A stretch of 64,000 bases of DNA, from contig DAOTGJ010000010.1 of NCBI GenBank assembly GCA_035447065.1, positions 1 to 64,000 on the forward strand, in the 5' to 3' direction. Below the pieces are notes generated by a model that saw only the letters and a program-made list of their open reading frames with translations, was not told the origin of the DNA and searched no databases. Positions 1 to 7,936 of the stretch are shown one piece after another (positions within the stretch are counted from its first letter, which is position 1; every line of letters starts with the position of its first letter). A program made the translations under genes and the position numbers. Source of the DNA: CALEMW01 sp035447065. GTDB lineage: Bacteria > Krumholzibacteriota > Krumholzibacteriia > LZORAL124-64-63.

Positions 1-2
1 TG

Positions 3-215
3 ATGAAGAGGCGATGGGAGAAGGGGCCGGCGGTGTCGTCGGGGATGCTGAAGGGTGTCACGGATCGGCTTTGGAAGGTCAGCGAAGTCTTGGGAGAGCG
101 GATCTTCAGGACACGGGTCGAGCTGCCGGAGGTTTGGGCTCGGTACTATGAGCGATCCGTATCGACGGCGGGTCTTGGTCGCAATCGTCGACATACCCTG
201 AAGTACGCCTATTGA
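3..215 (+). CDS. Unrecognised 70-aa open frame at the window edge
   Basis: I do not recognise this short frame. It begins at an ATG overlapping a TGA at positions 1-3, a TGATG junction often seen where one gene stops and the next starts, so it could be the last gene of an upstream operon. The protein is basic, has no signal peptide or membrane segment, and ends KYAY. Base composition over 1-300 is visibly less GC-rich than the rest of the window, and the third-position GC bias of the neighbouring genes is weak. It could equally be non-coding or the remnant of a mobile element. Confidence 0.2.
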   Translation: MKRRWEKGPAVSSGMLKGVTDRLWKVSEVLGERIFRTRVELPEVWARYYERSVSTAGLGRNRRHTLKYAY

Positions 216-285
216 AGAAGGCGCCCACCCGGAGGTGGACACCTTTGGAGACTTCAGGAACATTTTCGATGGCACAACTAAAGGG

Positions 286-313
286 TTGCCGATGGGGCGG
301 GTCGCGCTACCCT
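286..313 (+). promoter_or_regulatory. Candidate sigma-70 promoter for hflKC
   Basis: TTGCCG at 286-291 and TACCCT at 308-313 are separated by 16 bp and lie about 45 bp before the hflK start. The -10 match is weak (3 of 6), so this is only a candidate. Confidence 0.3.
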
Positions 314-355
314 GAGCGGGTCACAAGAACATCCCCTGCAAGGAAAGGACCCCCG

Positions 356-1351
356 ATGAACGGCGACCCCGGGGACCGTCGGGAGATACCCGAGATCAAG
401 CTGCCCAACCTGGACCCCGCCGTGCTGCAGCGCGCGCTGGCGGTGCTGGCCGTGGTCGTGGTGGCCGTGACCAGCTTCTACACGGTGGGGCCGGAGGAGA
501 ACGGTCTGGTGCTGCGCTTCGGCAAGTTCGAGCGCGTGACCGATCCCGGCCTGCACTTCAAGCTGCCCTTCGGCGTGGAACGGGTCATGAAGGTGCCCAT
601 CCAGCGCCAGCTCAAGGAGGAGTTCGGCTTCCGCACCGTGCGCTCCGGCGTGCGCAGCCAGTTCTCCACCTCGCCCTACGCGGACGAGGCCAACATCCTC
701 ACCGGCGACCTCAACGCCGCCCTGGTGGAGTGGGTGGTCCAGTACCGCGTCATCGATCCCTACAAGTACCTCTTCCGCGTGCGCAACGTGGGCGACACCT
801 TCCGCGACATCAACGAGGCCGTCATGCGCGAGATCGTGGGCGACCGCACCGTGAACGAGGTGCTCACCGTGGGTCGCGCCGAGGTGGCCATGGTGGTGCA
901 GCAGCGCGTGCAGGAGCTCTGCGACCAGTACGACACCGGCATCCAGGTGGAGCAGGTGGTGCTGCAGGACGTGAACCCGCCCGACCCCGTGAAGCCGTCG
1001 TTCAACGAGGTGAACGAGGCCCAGCAGGAGAAGGCCAAGCTCATCAACCAGGCCCAGAGCGAGTACAACCAGATCATCCCGCGCGCCCGCGGCGAGGCGC
1101 TGCAGACCGTGCGCGAGGCCGAGGGCTACGCCCTGGAGCGCATCAACCGCGCTCGCGGCGACAGCGCGCGCTTCGTGGCCCTGTACCAGGCGTACGCCAA
1201 GGCGCCGGAGGTCACACGCCGCCGCCTGTACCTGGAGACCATGAACGACATCCTGCCGGGCGTGGAGCGCAAGGTCGTGGTGGACGGCGACCTGAAGTCG
1301 GTCCTGCCGCTGCTGGATCTGGGCGCCGCCCGGGGAGGTGAGGCGCGATGA
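356..1351 (+). CDS. hflK: HflK, SPFH-domain regulator of the FtsH protease
   Basis: This is the HflK subunit of the inner-membrane HflKC complex, which encloses the FtsH AAA protease and modulates its access to membrane substrates. The protein is 331 aa with a short charged N-terminus, one transmembrane helix at about 27-44, then the SPFH/band-7 domain opening with a VGPEENGLVLRFGKF-type segment, and a C-terminal coiled-coil-like stretch rich in E, Q, A and R. The ATG at 356 is preferred over an in-frame ATG at 212 because AAGGAAAGGA sits just upstream and the extra residues resemble no HflK. Its stop overlaps the hflC start (ATGA), so the pair is translationally coupled. The usual glycine-rich N-terminus of proteobacterial HflK is missing. 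Confidence 0.93.
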   Translation: MNGDPGDRREIPEIKLPNLDPAVLQRALAVLAVVVVAVTSFYTVGPEENGLVLRFGKFERVTDPGLHFKLPFGVERVMKVPIQRQLKEEFGFRTVRSGVRSQFSTSPYADEANILTGDLNAALVEWVVQYRVIDPYKYLFRVRNVGDTFRDINEAVMREIVGDRTVNEVLTVGRAEVAMVVQQRVQELCDQYDTGIQVEQVVLQDVNPPDPVKPSFNEVNEAQQEKAKLINQAQSEYNQIIPRARGEALQTVREAEGYALERINRARGDSARFVALYQAYAKAPEVTRRRLYLETMNDILPGVERKVVVDGDLKSVLPLLDLGAARGGEAR

Positions 1352-2283
1352 AGATCGGATCGATCATCCTGGCCGTGCTGGTGCTCGTGATCCTCAGCAG
1401 CTCGGTGTACGTGGTGAAGGAGACCGAGCAGGTCATCATCACGCAGTTCGGCAAGCCCGTGGGCGATCCCGTGGTCACGCCGGGCCTGAAGTTCAAGCTG
1501 CCCATGGTGCAGACGGCCCACCGCTTCGACAAGCGGTTCCTGGAGTGGGACGGCGACCCCAACCAGCTGCCCACGCGCGACAAGCGCTTCATCTGGGTCA
1601 ACACCTACGCCCGCTGGCGCATCAGCGATCCTCTGCTGTACTTCCAGCGGCTGCGCGACGAGCGCGGCGCCCAGACCCGCCTGGACGACATCCTGGACGG
1701 CGAGACGCGCAACGCCATCGCCAACTACGACCTGGTGGAGGTGGTGCGCACCAGCAACCGCGAGCCCGAGCAGGGCGATCTGGTGGCCGAGGAGCAGGTG
1801 ACCCTGGATCCCATCGCGGCCGGCCGCGAGAAGATCCGCCTGGAGATCCTGCACAACGCCCAGCAGCGCACCACGGATCTGGGCATCGAGATCCTGGACG
1901 TGCAGTTCAAGCGCATCAACTACGTGGACGAGGTGCAGCGCAAGGTCTACGAGCGCATGATCGCCGAGCGCCGCCGCATCGCCGACCGCTTCCGCTCCGA
2001 GGGGCAGGGCGAGGCCATGCGCATCCGCGGCGAGAAGGACCGCGACCTGCTGGAGATCCAGTCGGAGGCCTACCGCCAGGCGGAGGAGCTCAAGGGCGAC
2101 GCCGACGCCACGGCCACCGAGATCTACGCCGCCGCCTACGGCCGCAACGCCGCCACGCAGGACTTCTACGGATTCCTCAAGACGCTGGAGAGCTACCCGG
2201 AGGTCTTCGACGGCAAGAGCACGCTGGTGCTCTCCACCGACGGCGACTTCTACCGCTACCTGACCGACGTGGACGGGAAGTAG
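1348..2283 (+). CDS. hflC: HflC, SPFH-domain partner of HflK
   Basis: The 311-aa protein pairs with HflK around FtsH. It has an N-terminal membrane anchor (about residues 4-23, followed by VKETEQVIITQFGKPVG), a band-7 domain with the family segment LKFKLPMVQ, and a long helical region containing the RSEGQGEAMRIRGEKDRD signature typical of HflC. It overlaps hflK by four bases. The C-terminus ends in the common YRYL segment after FYGFLKTLESY. Length and motif order are normal for HflC. Confidence 0.95.
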   Translation: MKIGSIILAVLVLVILSSSVYVVKETEQVIITQFGKPVGDPVVTPGLKFKLPMVQTAHRFDKRFLEWDGDPNQLPTRDKRFIWVNTYARWRISDPLLYFQRLRDERGAQTRLDDILDGETRNAIANYDLVEVVRTSNREPEQGDLVAEEQVTLDPIAAGREKIRLEILHNAQQRTTDLGIEILDVQFKRINYVDEVQRKVYERMIAERRRIADRFRSEGQGEAMRIRGEKDRDLLEIQSEAYRQAEELKGDADATATEIYAAAYGRNAATQDFYGFLKTLESYPEVFDGKSTLVLSTDGDFYRYLTDVDGK

Positions 2284-2290
2284 GCCCGCC

Positions 2291-3154
2291 GTGGCCAAGG
2301 AGACGGGGCCGGCCGGAACGCGCTGCGCGAGCTGCGGAGCGTCGTTGGCCGGCCCCTTCTGCTCCGCGTGCGGAGAGAAGCGTCGGGATCCGGGGGACCT
2401 CTCGCTGCTGGGTTTCCTGGGACGCGGCGTGACGTCGGTCCTGGACCTGGAGCGCGGCCTGCTGCCCAGCCTGCGTCTGCTGCTGACCCGGCCCGGCTTC
2501 CTCACCACCGAGTACCTGGCCGGCCGCCGGGTGCGCCACACGGCTCCCCTGCGCCTCTTCCTCTTCGTGAACGTGCTCTACTTCCTGGTGCAGCCGCACC
2601 TGGGCACCAACACCTACAACACCGACCTGCGCAGCCACACCCACCGCCAGGCATACAGCGCCGGCGTGGCCCCGGTGGTGGAGCGCACCTTGGCGGCGCG
2701 GGGCGTGGACCCCGCCGCCTACGCCGCCGCGTTCGACGCCCGGGGCGCCACCCTGGCCCGCTCGCTGGTCATGGCCCTGGCCGTGATGATGGCTTTGGGC
2801 ACGCTGATCCCCGCGCCGCGCGGCACGCCGGCCGTGGGGCGGCTGGTCTTCGGCCTGCACTTCTACGCCTATTTCCTGCTGGTGGGGAGCATCCTGCTGG
2901 GGCTGGCGGGACTGCTGATCGGCACGCTGGTGGGGCCGCGGGCGGCCGGCCCGGATCCGGCGCGCATGGAGCTCATCGGTTCGCTGCTGATGCTGGGGGT
3001 GGCCATGCTGTGGCTGGTTCCCGCCTGGCGGCGGGTCTTCGGTCACGGCTGGCTGCGCTCGGCGGCCTCGGGGCTGGCGCTGGCGCTCCTGCTCTTCCCG
3101 TCCATCTTCCTCTACCGCTACCTGCTCTTCTGGGCGACCTGGCTCACGGTCTGA
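2291..3154 (+). CDS. DUF3667-like membrane protein with N-terminal zinc ribbon
   Basis: This 287-aa protein starts at a GTG seven bases after the hflC stop, so it probably belongs to the same transcript. The N-terminus carries a four-cysteine zinc ribbon (C12, C15, C24, C27; CASC and CSAC pairs). A segment follows in which a GF(L/F)TTEYLAGRR-type motif precedes several hydrophobic helices (around 75-95, 155-175, 185-215, 230-250, 258-280). This ribbon-plus-helices arrangement matches the DUF3667 family, whose function is unknown. The link to HflKC is positional only. It is convergent with the next gene, with seven bases between stop codons. Confidence 0.7.
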   Translation: MAKETGPAGTRCASCGASLAGPFCSACGEKRRDPGDLSLLGFLGRGVTSVLDLERGLLPSLRLLLTRPGFLTTEYLAGRRVRHTAPLRLFLFVNVLYFLVQPHLGTNTYNTDLRSHTHRQAYSAGVAPVVERTLAARGVDPAAYAAAFDARGATLARSLVMALAVMMALGTLIPAPRGTPAVGRLVFGLHFYAYFLLVGSILLGLAGLLIGTLVGPRAAGPDPARMELIGSLLMLGVAMLWLVPAWRRVFGHGWLRSAASGLALALLLFPSIFLYRYLLFWATWLTV

Positions 3155-3161
3155 GCGCGCC

Positions 3162-3620
3162 TCAGGCGTGGATCAGGGCGACGATGCGCTCCAGCCCCTC
3201 CCGGTCCGTGTTCGAGAACGCGTCCGGCTCCGTGGAGTCCACGTCCAGCACCGCCACGATCGTCCCGTCCGCGTCCCGCACCGGCACCACGATCTCGGAC
3301 CGGGAGCGCGAGTCGCACGCCACGTGCCCAGGGAACGCCTCCACGTCCGGCACGATCACCGTCTCCCCGCGCGTCACCACCGCCCAGCACACCCCGTCCG
3401 GCCCCGGCAGCACCGAGCAGGCCAGCGGCCCCTGGTACGGTCCCACCACCAGGGCGCCGTCCAGCACGCGGTAGAACCCCGTCCAGAAATAGTGGGGCTG
3501 CTTGTGGTGCAGGAGCGCCGCGGCGGTGGCCATGCGCGCGGTGGGGTCCTGGGTCTTGCGGAACAGCTCGGCGAGCTGGTCGGCGATGCGGGCGTAGCGG
3601 TCGCTCAGGCGCTGGGTCAT
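3162..3620 (-). CDS. msrC: Free methionine-(R)-sulfoxide reductase (GAF domain, fRMsr)
   Basis: This 152-aa single GAF-domain protein reduces free L-methionine-R-sulfoxide using thiols, repairing oxidised methionine in the cytoplasm. Three cysteines sit where the family needs them: C68 (LACSV), C78 (DGVCW) and C102 (HVACDSRSRSEIVVPV). The last segment is the family signature and includes the active-site cysteine. The hydrophobic FWTGFY motif near residues 45-50 is also characteristic. The ATG at 3620 gives the normal length; a much longer open frame upstream runs antisense to the sulfotransferase gene and is not real. Confidence 0.9.
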   Translation of the reverse strand: MTQRLSDRYARIADQLAELFRKTQDPTARMATAAALLHHKQPHYFWTGFYRVLDGALVVGPYQGPLACSVLPGPDGVCWAVVTRGETVIVPDVEAFPGHVACDSRSRSEIVVPVRDADGTIVAVLDVDSTEPDAFSNTDREGLERIVALIHA

Positions 3621-3848
3621 GACGGCCTCCGTCTTGGGGTGGGCGCCCAAGATAACATGCATGCCCCTGATGGGCACGGGATGTGCTTGTCTGGCGCTCG
3701 GCCGGGAGGATGGGAACGTGCCGATCCCTGTCCGGCGGCGGAACCTGTTGGCTAGACAGGATTTCGATGTCACGGTCTCCGCTCCTCCCGGCCGCGACGA
3801 CCAGAAACCGATCACCCGCCGGTGCGGGTCTGAACGAAGGGATGTCCG

Positions 3849-5045
3849 ATGTTCCCGCCTGAATGGCCCACCATGACCGAGGCGCGCAAGCTGTTGGCCA
3901 AGGCCAACGCCCTGCTCGAGGAACAGCCCCGCAGCCGGTCCCACCAGGATCGCGCTCTGGCCCTCTACCGGCGGGCCCTGGACTTCCAGGACTCCCGGCT
4001 CGTCTGGCGGAACGTGGGCATCGTCCACTTCAACCGCGAGGAATGGCCGGAGGCCGAGACCGCCTTCCTGCGGGCGCGCGACCACTACTGGCTGGGTCTG
4101 CTGTACGAATGGACGGGCCGGCTGGAGAAGGCCTGGCAGGAAATCCGCCAGGCGGAGCCCAGTTCCGAGCAGGCCCGCGTGCAGGCGCGCATCGCCCGGC
4201 AGCTGGGGCTGGCCGCGGACGCCATCCCGGCCCTGGAGGCCTGGGACGACGTGGACGCCCGCTTCGAGCTCATCCACCTCTACGACCGCGCCGGCCGCTA
4301 TGCCGACGCCTGGCGCACGGCCGAGGAGGCCAACGCCATGAAGGGCCAGCGCGATCCCGAGCCCTTCCCGGCCATGCGCGCCGCGGTGGAGCCCGAGAAC
4401 CGTCGCGAGTCGCCCGTGTTCATCATCGGCATGCCGCGCTCGGGCACCACGCTGCTGGAGCGCATGCTGGCCCAGCACCCGGCGTTGGCGTCGCGGGGCG
4501 AGTCGCTGTTCTTCGAGTTCATCGCCAACCAGCTCGAGGCGGGCGAGCGCATCGCCAACATCGGCGCCGCCTACCTCATGAGCCACCAGAAGCGGACCGT
4601 GGACAAGTACCCCATGAACTTCCGCTACCTGGACCTGATCCAGGGCACGTTCCCGGACGCGCGCATCATCGACATGCGGCGCGACCGCGACGACACCCTC
4701 ATCTCCTGCTGGTTCCGCAACTTCCAGGGCAACCTGCCCTGGAGCTACCACTGGGACGACCTCAACGCCGCCTACGACCGCTACCTGGAGGAGGTGGAGG
4801 GCCGCGACGTGTTCCGCCTGCGCTACGAGCGCCTGGTGAACTTCCCCGAGTCCACCCTGGCCGAGGTGCTGGACTACTGCGGCCTGGAGTGGAACGAGCG
4901 CTGCCTGCGCCACAACTCGGATCCCACGTTCCACATGTACGCCTACGAGGACGTGCGCAAGCCGGTGACCACGGAGCGCATCGGACGCGCGGCCAACTAC
5001 CGCGAGTTCCTCAAGGCCGAGCGCAAGCTGCGCGCCCTGGCCTGA
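3849..5045 (+). CDS. TPR-sulfotransferase fusion protein
   Basis: This 398-aa protein has an N-terminal TPR-like helical region (about 10-165) followed by a sulfotransferase domain starting at SPVFIIGMPRSGTTLLERML. PRSGTT at residues 196-201 is the 5'-phosphosulfate-binding loop for PAPS, and a second motif with RRDRDDTLISCWFRNF resembles the 3'-phosphate-binding region. Such TPR-sulfotransferases transfer sulfate from PAPS to a protein or glycan acceptor; the acceptor cannot be read here. GAAGG lies 8 bases before the ATG at 3849; a second ATG at 3873 is possible. It is a stand-alone gene ended by a strong hairpin, but two more sulfotransferases lie within 8 kb. Confidence 0.85.
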   Translation: MFPPEWPTMTEARKLLAKANALLEEQPRSRSHQDRALALYRRALDFQDSRLVWRNVGIVHFNREEWPEAETAFLRARDHYWLGLLYEWTGRLEKAWQEIRQAEPSSEQARVQARIARQLGLAADAIPALEAWDDVDARFELIHLYDRAGRYADAWRTAEEANAMKGQRDPEPFPAMRAAVEPENRRESPVFIIGMPRSGTTLLERMLAQHPALASRGESLFFEFIANQLEAGERIANIGAAYLMSHQKRTVDKYPMNFRYLDLIQGTFPDARIIDMRRDRDDTLISCWFRNFQGNLPWSYHWDDLNAAYDRYLEEVEGRDVFRLRYERLVNFPESTLAEVLDYCGLEWNERCLRHNSDPTFHMYAYEDVRKPVTTERIGRAANYREFLKAERKLRALA

Positions 5046-5068
5046 GCGTACGACGCTCCCGACGCGAC

Positions 5069-5099
5069 GAGGCCCCCGCCGTCCGGCGGGGGCCTCGTT
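5069..5099. terminator. Bidirectional terminator hairpin
   Basis: A perfect 12-bp stem, GAGGCCCCCGCC (5069-5080) with GGCGGGGGCCTC (5085-5096), encloses a GTCC loop and is followed by GTTT. It lies between two convergent genes and can serve both. Confidence 0.85.
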
Positions 5100-5118
5100 T
5101 CCGTCATGCCGGCTTCGG

Positions 5119-5646
5119 TCAGGAGGCGGCTTCGGCCGTGGCCTTCAGCTTGGTGAGGCCGTTCTCGAACATGGGGCCCACCATGCCGTCCATGAACAGC
5201 CCGAACCAGCGGCCCACGATGCCGTTGCTCTCGCCGTCCATCACCCAGGTCACGCGCGTGCCGTCGGGCAGGGGCTCGTAGCGCAGGGCGCCGTTGCTGG
5301 GGTACTTGCCGCCGTCGAACGCCATGGCGTACTCCACGCCGCGCTGGGGATCGCTGGCCGTGAAGGTCAGCTCGCCGTCGCCGCTGTCTCCCACCCAGGT
5401 CTGCGAGGCGCCCACGCCGGTGGTGCGTGCCCCGAAGGTGGTCACGATGGTGGGATCCTCCTCCAGCCACGGCGTCCACTGGTCCCAGGCGCGCAGATCG
5501 CCCACCAGGGCGTGGACCGTGGCCGCGGGGGCCTGGATGTCCACGGAGCGCTCCAGGTGGAAGGTCTTGGGCAGGAACAGGCCGCCCACGAGCAGCAGCA
5601 CGATCAGGCCCAGGATCACGATCAGGGTCCATTTCAAGATGGCCAT
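5119..5646 (-). CDS. SRPBCC (START-like) family protein with membrane anchor
   Basis: A 175-aa protein with one N-terminal hydrophobic helix (about 4-25) followed by a START/Bet v1-like SRPBCC domain. The domain opens with a HLERSVDIQAPAATVHALV-type strand and has the WDQWTPWLEEDP segment common to polyketide-cyclase-like SRPBCC proteins. Family members bind hydrophobic ligands in a deep cavity; no ligand or reaction can be predicted here. The helix could be a signal anchor holding the domain at the inner membrane. The start ATG at 5646 has a GGAGA site just upstream. It is a monocistronic gene convergent with the sulfotransferase. Confidence 0.75.
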   Translation of the reverse strand: MAILKWTLIVILGLIVLLLVGGLFLPKTFHLERSVDIQAPAATVHALVGDLRAWDQWTPWLEEDPTIVTTFGARTTGVGASQTWVGDSGDGELTFTASDPQRGVEYAMAFDGGKYPSNGALRYEPLPDGTRVTWVMDGESNGIVGRWFGLFMDGMVGPMFENGLTKLKATAEAAS

Positions 5647-5802
5647 GGGGTCTCCTTCGCGGGTCGGGGTGGAGGACGGAGTCTACCCGATCTTCCGCCG
5701 CGGGACCAGGAGCGCGCTGGTCCGATCCTTGCGGTTGCGCATGCGGACGGCGCCGCGCTCCGGGCGGCGCCGCATGGAATCCGTTGCCCGGCAAGGAGTT
5801 GG

Positions 5803-6732
5803 ATGGTCTTGGCCTACGGCCACGCGGACTACGCGGCCTCGCTGCAAGATATCGGGACACCGCTGCGGCTGGAAGCCGGGCAGGGGTGGGTCCTGCGCCG
5901 TGACGTGCCGGCCGGCGGCTGGGACGCCGTGGGCTGCTACCCCCTGACCCGCTGCGCCCACTGGTCCGGCCTGCCGGACGACGCCGCCGCCCTGCGCGCC
6001 GCCGGCGCCGTGAGCCTGACCCTGGTGGCCGACCCCCTGGCGCCGGACGCGCCCGCGGCCGTCCGCGCCGCCTGTCCGGACGTGGCGCGACCCTTCAAGG
6101 ACCACTTCGTGACCGATCTGCACGGCGTCGCCCCCTTCGGCGACGCCCACCACCGCCGCCACGTGCGCCGCTTCGCGCGCGCGGGGGAGGTGGAGACGGT
6201 GGCGGATCCGTCGGCCCACCTGGACGCCTGGTGCCGTCTGTACGACGGCCTCATCGTCCGGCACCGCATCCTCGGGGCGGCCCGCTTCTCGCGCGCGGCC
6301 TTCGCGCGCCAGCTCGCCCTGCCCGGCGTGCGCCTGCTGCGCGCGGTCATGGGCGGGATCACCGTCGGCTATCAGCTCTGGTTCCTGGACCACGACCGCC
6401 AGGACTACCACCTGGCCGCCTACGCCGAGGCCGGCTACCGCGCCGGCGCCTCCCACGCGCTCATGGCCCGCGCCCTGGAACTGGGCCGCGCCGAGGGCCG
6501 CGCCGTGGCCCTGCTGGGCTCCGGCGCCGGCCTGCGCCACGACGCCCGCGACGGCCTCACCCGCTGGAAGGCCGGCTGGGCCACCGGCACGCGCCAGGCC
6601 TGGCTGGGGGGCGCGGTGCTGGACCGCGCGGCCTACGCCGCCGCCGTGGCCCGCACCGGCACCGAGGCGTCCGGCTACTTCCCCGCCTACCGCGACCCCC
6701 ACCCGCTCCAGGAGCCCGTCCATGCGCACTGA
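5803..6732 (+). CDS. GNAT/FemAB-like acyltransferase (BioF2-like domain)
   Basis: The 309-aa protein resembles the BioF2-like/FemAB half of the GNAT superfamily. The C-terminal half has a strand-helix run with YQLWFLDHDRQDYHLAAYAE, then a glycine and alanine rich acyl-CoA-loop-like helix and GLTRWKAGWATG, as in peptidoglycan- or polysaccharide-modifying acyltransferases. The ATG at 5803 is chosen because AAGGAG lies just upstream. The gene overlaps the DegT aminotransferase start by eleven bases, so it is the first gene of a three-gene operon with an aminotransferase and a glycosyltransferase. That context suggests N-acylation of an amino sugar, but no substrate is proven. Confidence 0.65.
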   Translation: MVLAYGHADYAASLQDIGTPLRLEAGQGWVLRRDVPAGGWDAVGCYPLTRCAHWSGLPDDAAALRAAGAVSLTLVADPLAPDAPAAVRAACPDVARPFKDHFVTDLHGVAPFGDAHHRRHVRRFARAGEVETVADPSAHLDAWCRLYDGLIVRHRILGAARFSRAAFARQLALPGVRLLRAVMGGITVGYQLWFLDHDRQDYHLAAYAEAGYRAGASHALMARALELGRAEGRAVALLGSGAGLRHDARDGLTRWKAGWATGTRQAWLGGAVLDRAAYAAAVARTGTEASGYFPAYRDPHPLQEPVHAH

Positions 6733-7936
6733 CACCCTGCCCCGTCTCGCGGTCCTGGGCGCGGAGCCGGCCTTCGCCGATCCCCTGCACGTGGGCGCGC
6801 CCAATCTGGGCGACCGCGCCGCCTTCTTCCGCCGCCTGGAGCAGGTGCTGGACTCGGGCCGCCTGACCAACCGCGGTCCCTGCGTGCGCGAGTTCGAAGA
6901 GAAGCTGCGGCCGCTGACCGGCGCGGAGCACGTGGTGGCCCTGTGCAACGGCACCATCGCCCTGGAGCTGGGGGCGCGCGCCCTGGGCCTGGCGGGCGAG
7001 GTGCTGGTGCCCGCGTACACCTTCGTGGCCACGGCCCACGCCCTGCGCTGGCAGGGCATCGAGCCCGTGTTCTGCGACGTGGATCCGGTCACCCATCAGA
7101 TCGACCCGGCCGACGCCGCTCGGCGCATCACCCCCGCCACCACGGGCATCCTGGCGGTCCACCTCTGGGGCCGGCCCGCGCCGCACGCGGAGCTGCGCGC
7201 CCTGGCCGACCGCCACGGCCTGCGCCTGATGTACGACGCCGCCCACGCCCTGGGCGCCACCCACGCGGGCCGAGGCATCGGTTCCCTGGGCGACCTCACC
7301 GTCCTCAGCTTCCACGCCACCAAGGTGCTGGGCACCGCCGAGGGCGGCGCCATCGCCACTCGGGATCCGCGGCTCGCCGAGCGCGTGCGGCTCATGGCCA
7401 ACTTCGGCTTCACGGGGCTGGATCAGGTGGAGGCCCTGGGCATCAACGGCAAGATGAGCGAGCTGTCGGCGGCCATGGGGCTGGCGTCGCTGGACCATCT
7501 GGACGGCTGGATCGCCGCGAACCGACGCAACCGCGAGGCCTGGCGCGTGGCCCTGGCGCCCCTGCCCGGCGTGACGCTGCTCGACGAGATCACGTCCGAC
7601 GCCCGCAACCATCACTACGTGGTGGCGGTGGTGGAGCCGGAGTGCCCGCTGAGCCGCGACCACCTGCTGGCCGTGCTGCGGGCCGAGAACGCCCTGGCGC
7701 GCCGCTACTTCTTCCCGGGCTGCCACCGCATGGAGCCGTACCGCTCCACGCCCCCCGCGGGCGGCTGGCGGCTGCCCGTCACCGAGACCCTGGCCGAGCG
7801 CGTGCTGGTGCTGCCCAACGGCACCCGCACCACGCCGGCCGACATCGCGCTCTGCGGCGAGATCCTGCAGCGGGCCGTGGCCGGGGGCCCGGCCCTGGCG
7901 GCCAGGATCGACGCGGGCGCCGGAGGAGCCTCATGA
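6722..7936 (+). CDS. DegT/DnrJ/EryC1/StrS family sugar aminotransferase
   Basis: A 404-aa PLP-dependent aminotransferase of the family that aminates nucleotide-linked keto-sugars. The PLP-anchoring lysine is K201 in SFHATKVLGTAEGGA, D172 in the YDAAHALGA segment would contact the pyridine nitrogen, and the N-terminal GRLTNRGPCVREFEE matches the family opening. It overlaps its neighbours at both ends (11 bases upstream, ATGA downstream), so the three genes are one translational unit. It likely supplies an amino sugar for the glycan built by the neighbouring transferases. No dehydratase or epimerase making the keto-sugar is present in the window. Confidence 0.88.
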   Translation: MRTDTLPRLAVLGAEPAFADPLHVGAPNLGDRAAFFRRLEQVLDSGRLTNRGPCVREFEEKLRPLTGAEHVVALCNGTIALELGARALGLAGEVLVPAYTFVATAHALRWQGIEPVFCDVDPVTHQIDPADAARRITPATTGILAVHLWGRPAPHAELRALADRHGLRLMYDAAHALGATHAGRGIGSLGDLTVLSFHATKVLGTAEGGAIATRDPRLAERVRLMANFGFTGLDQVEALGINGKMSELSAAMGLASLDHLDGWIAANRRNREAWRVALAPLPGVTLLDEITSDARNHHYVVAVVEPECPLSRDHLLAVLRAENALARRYFFPGCHRMEPYRSTPPAGGWRLPVTETLAERVLVLPNGTRTTPADIALCGEILQRAVAGGPALAARIDAGAGGAS

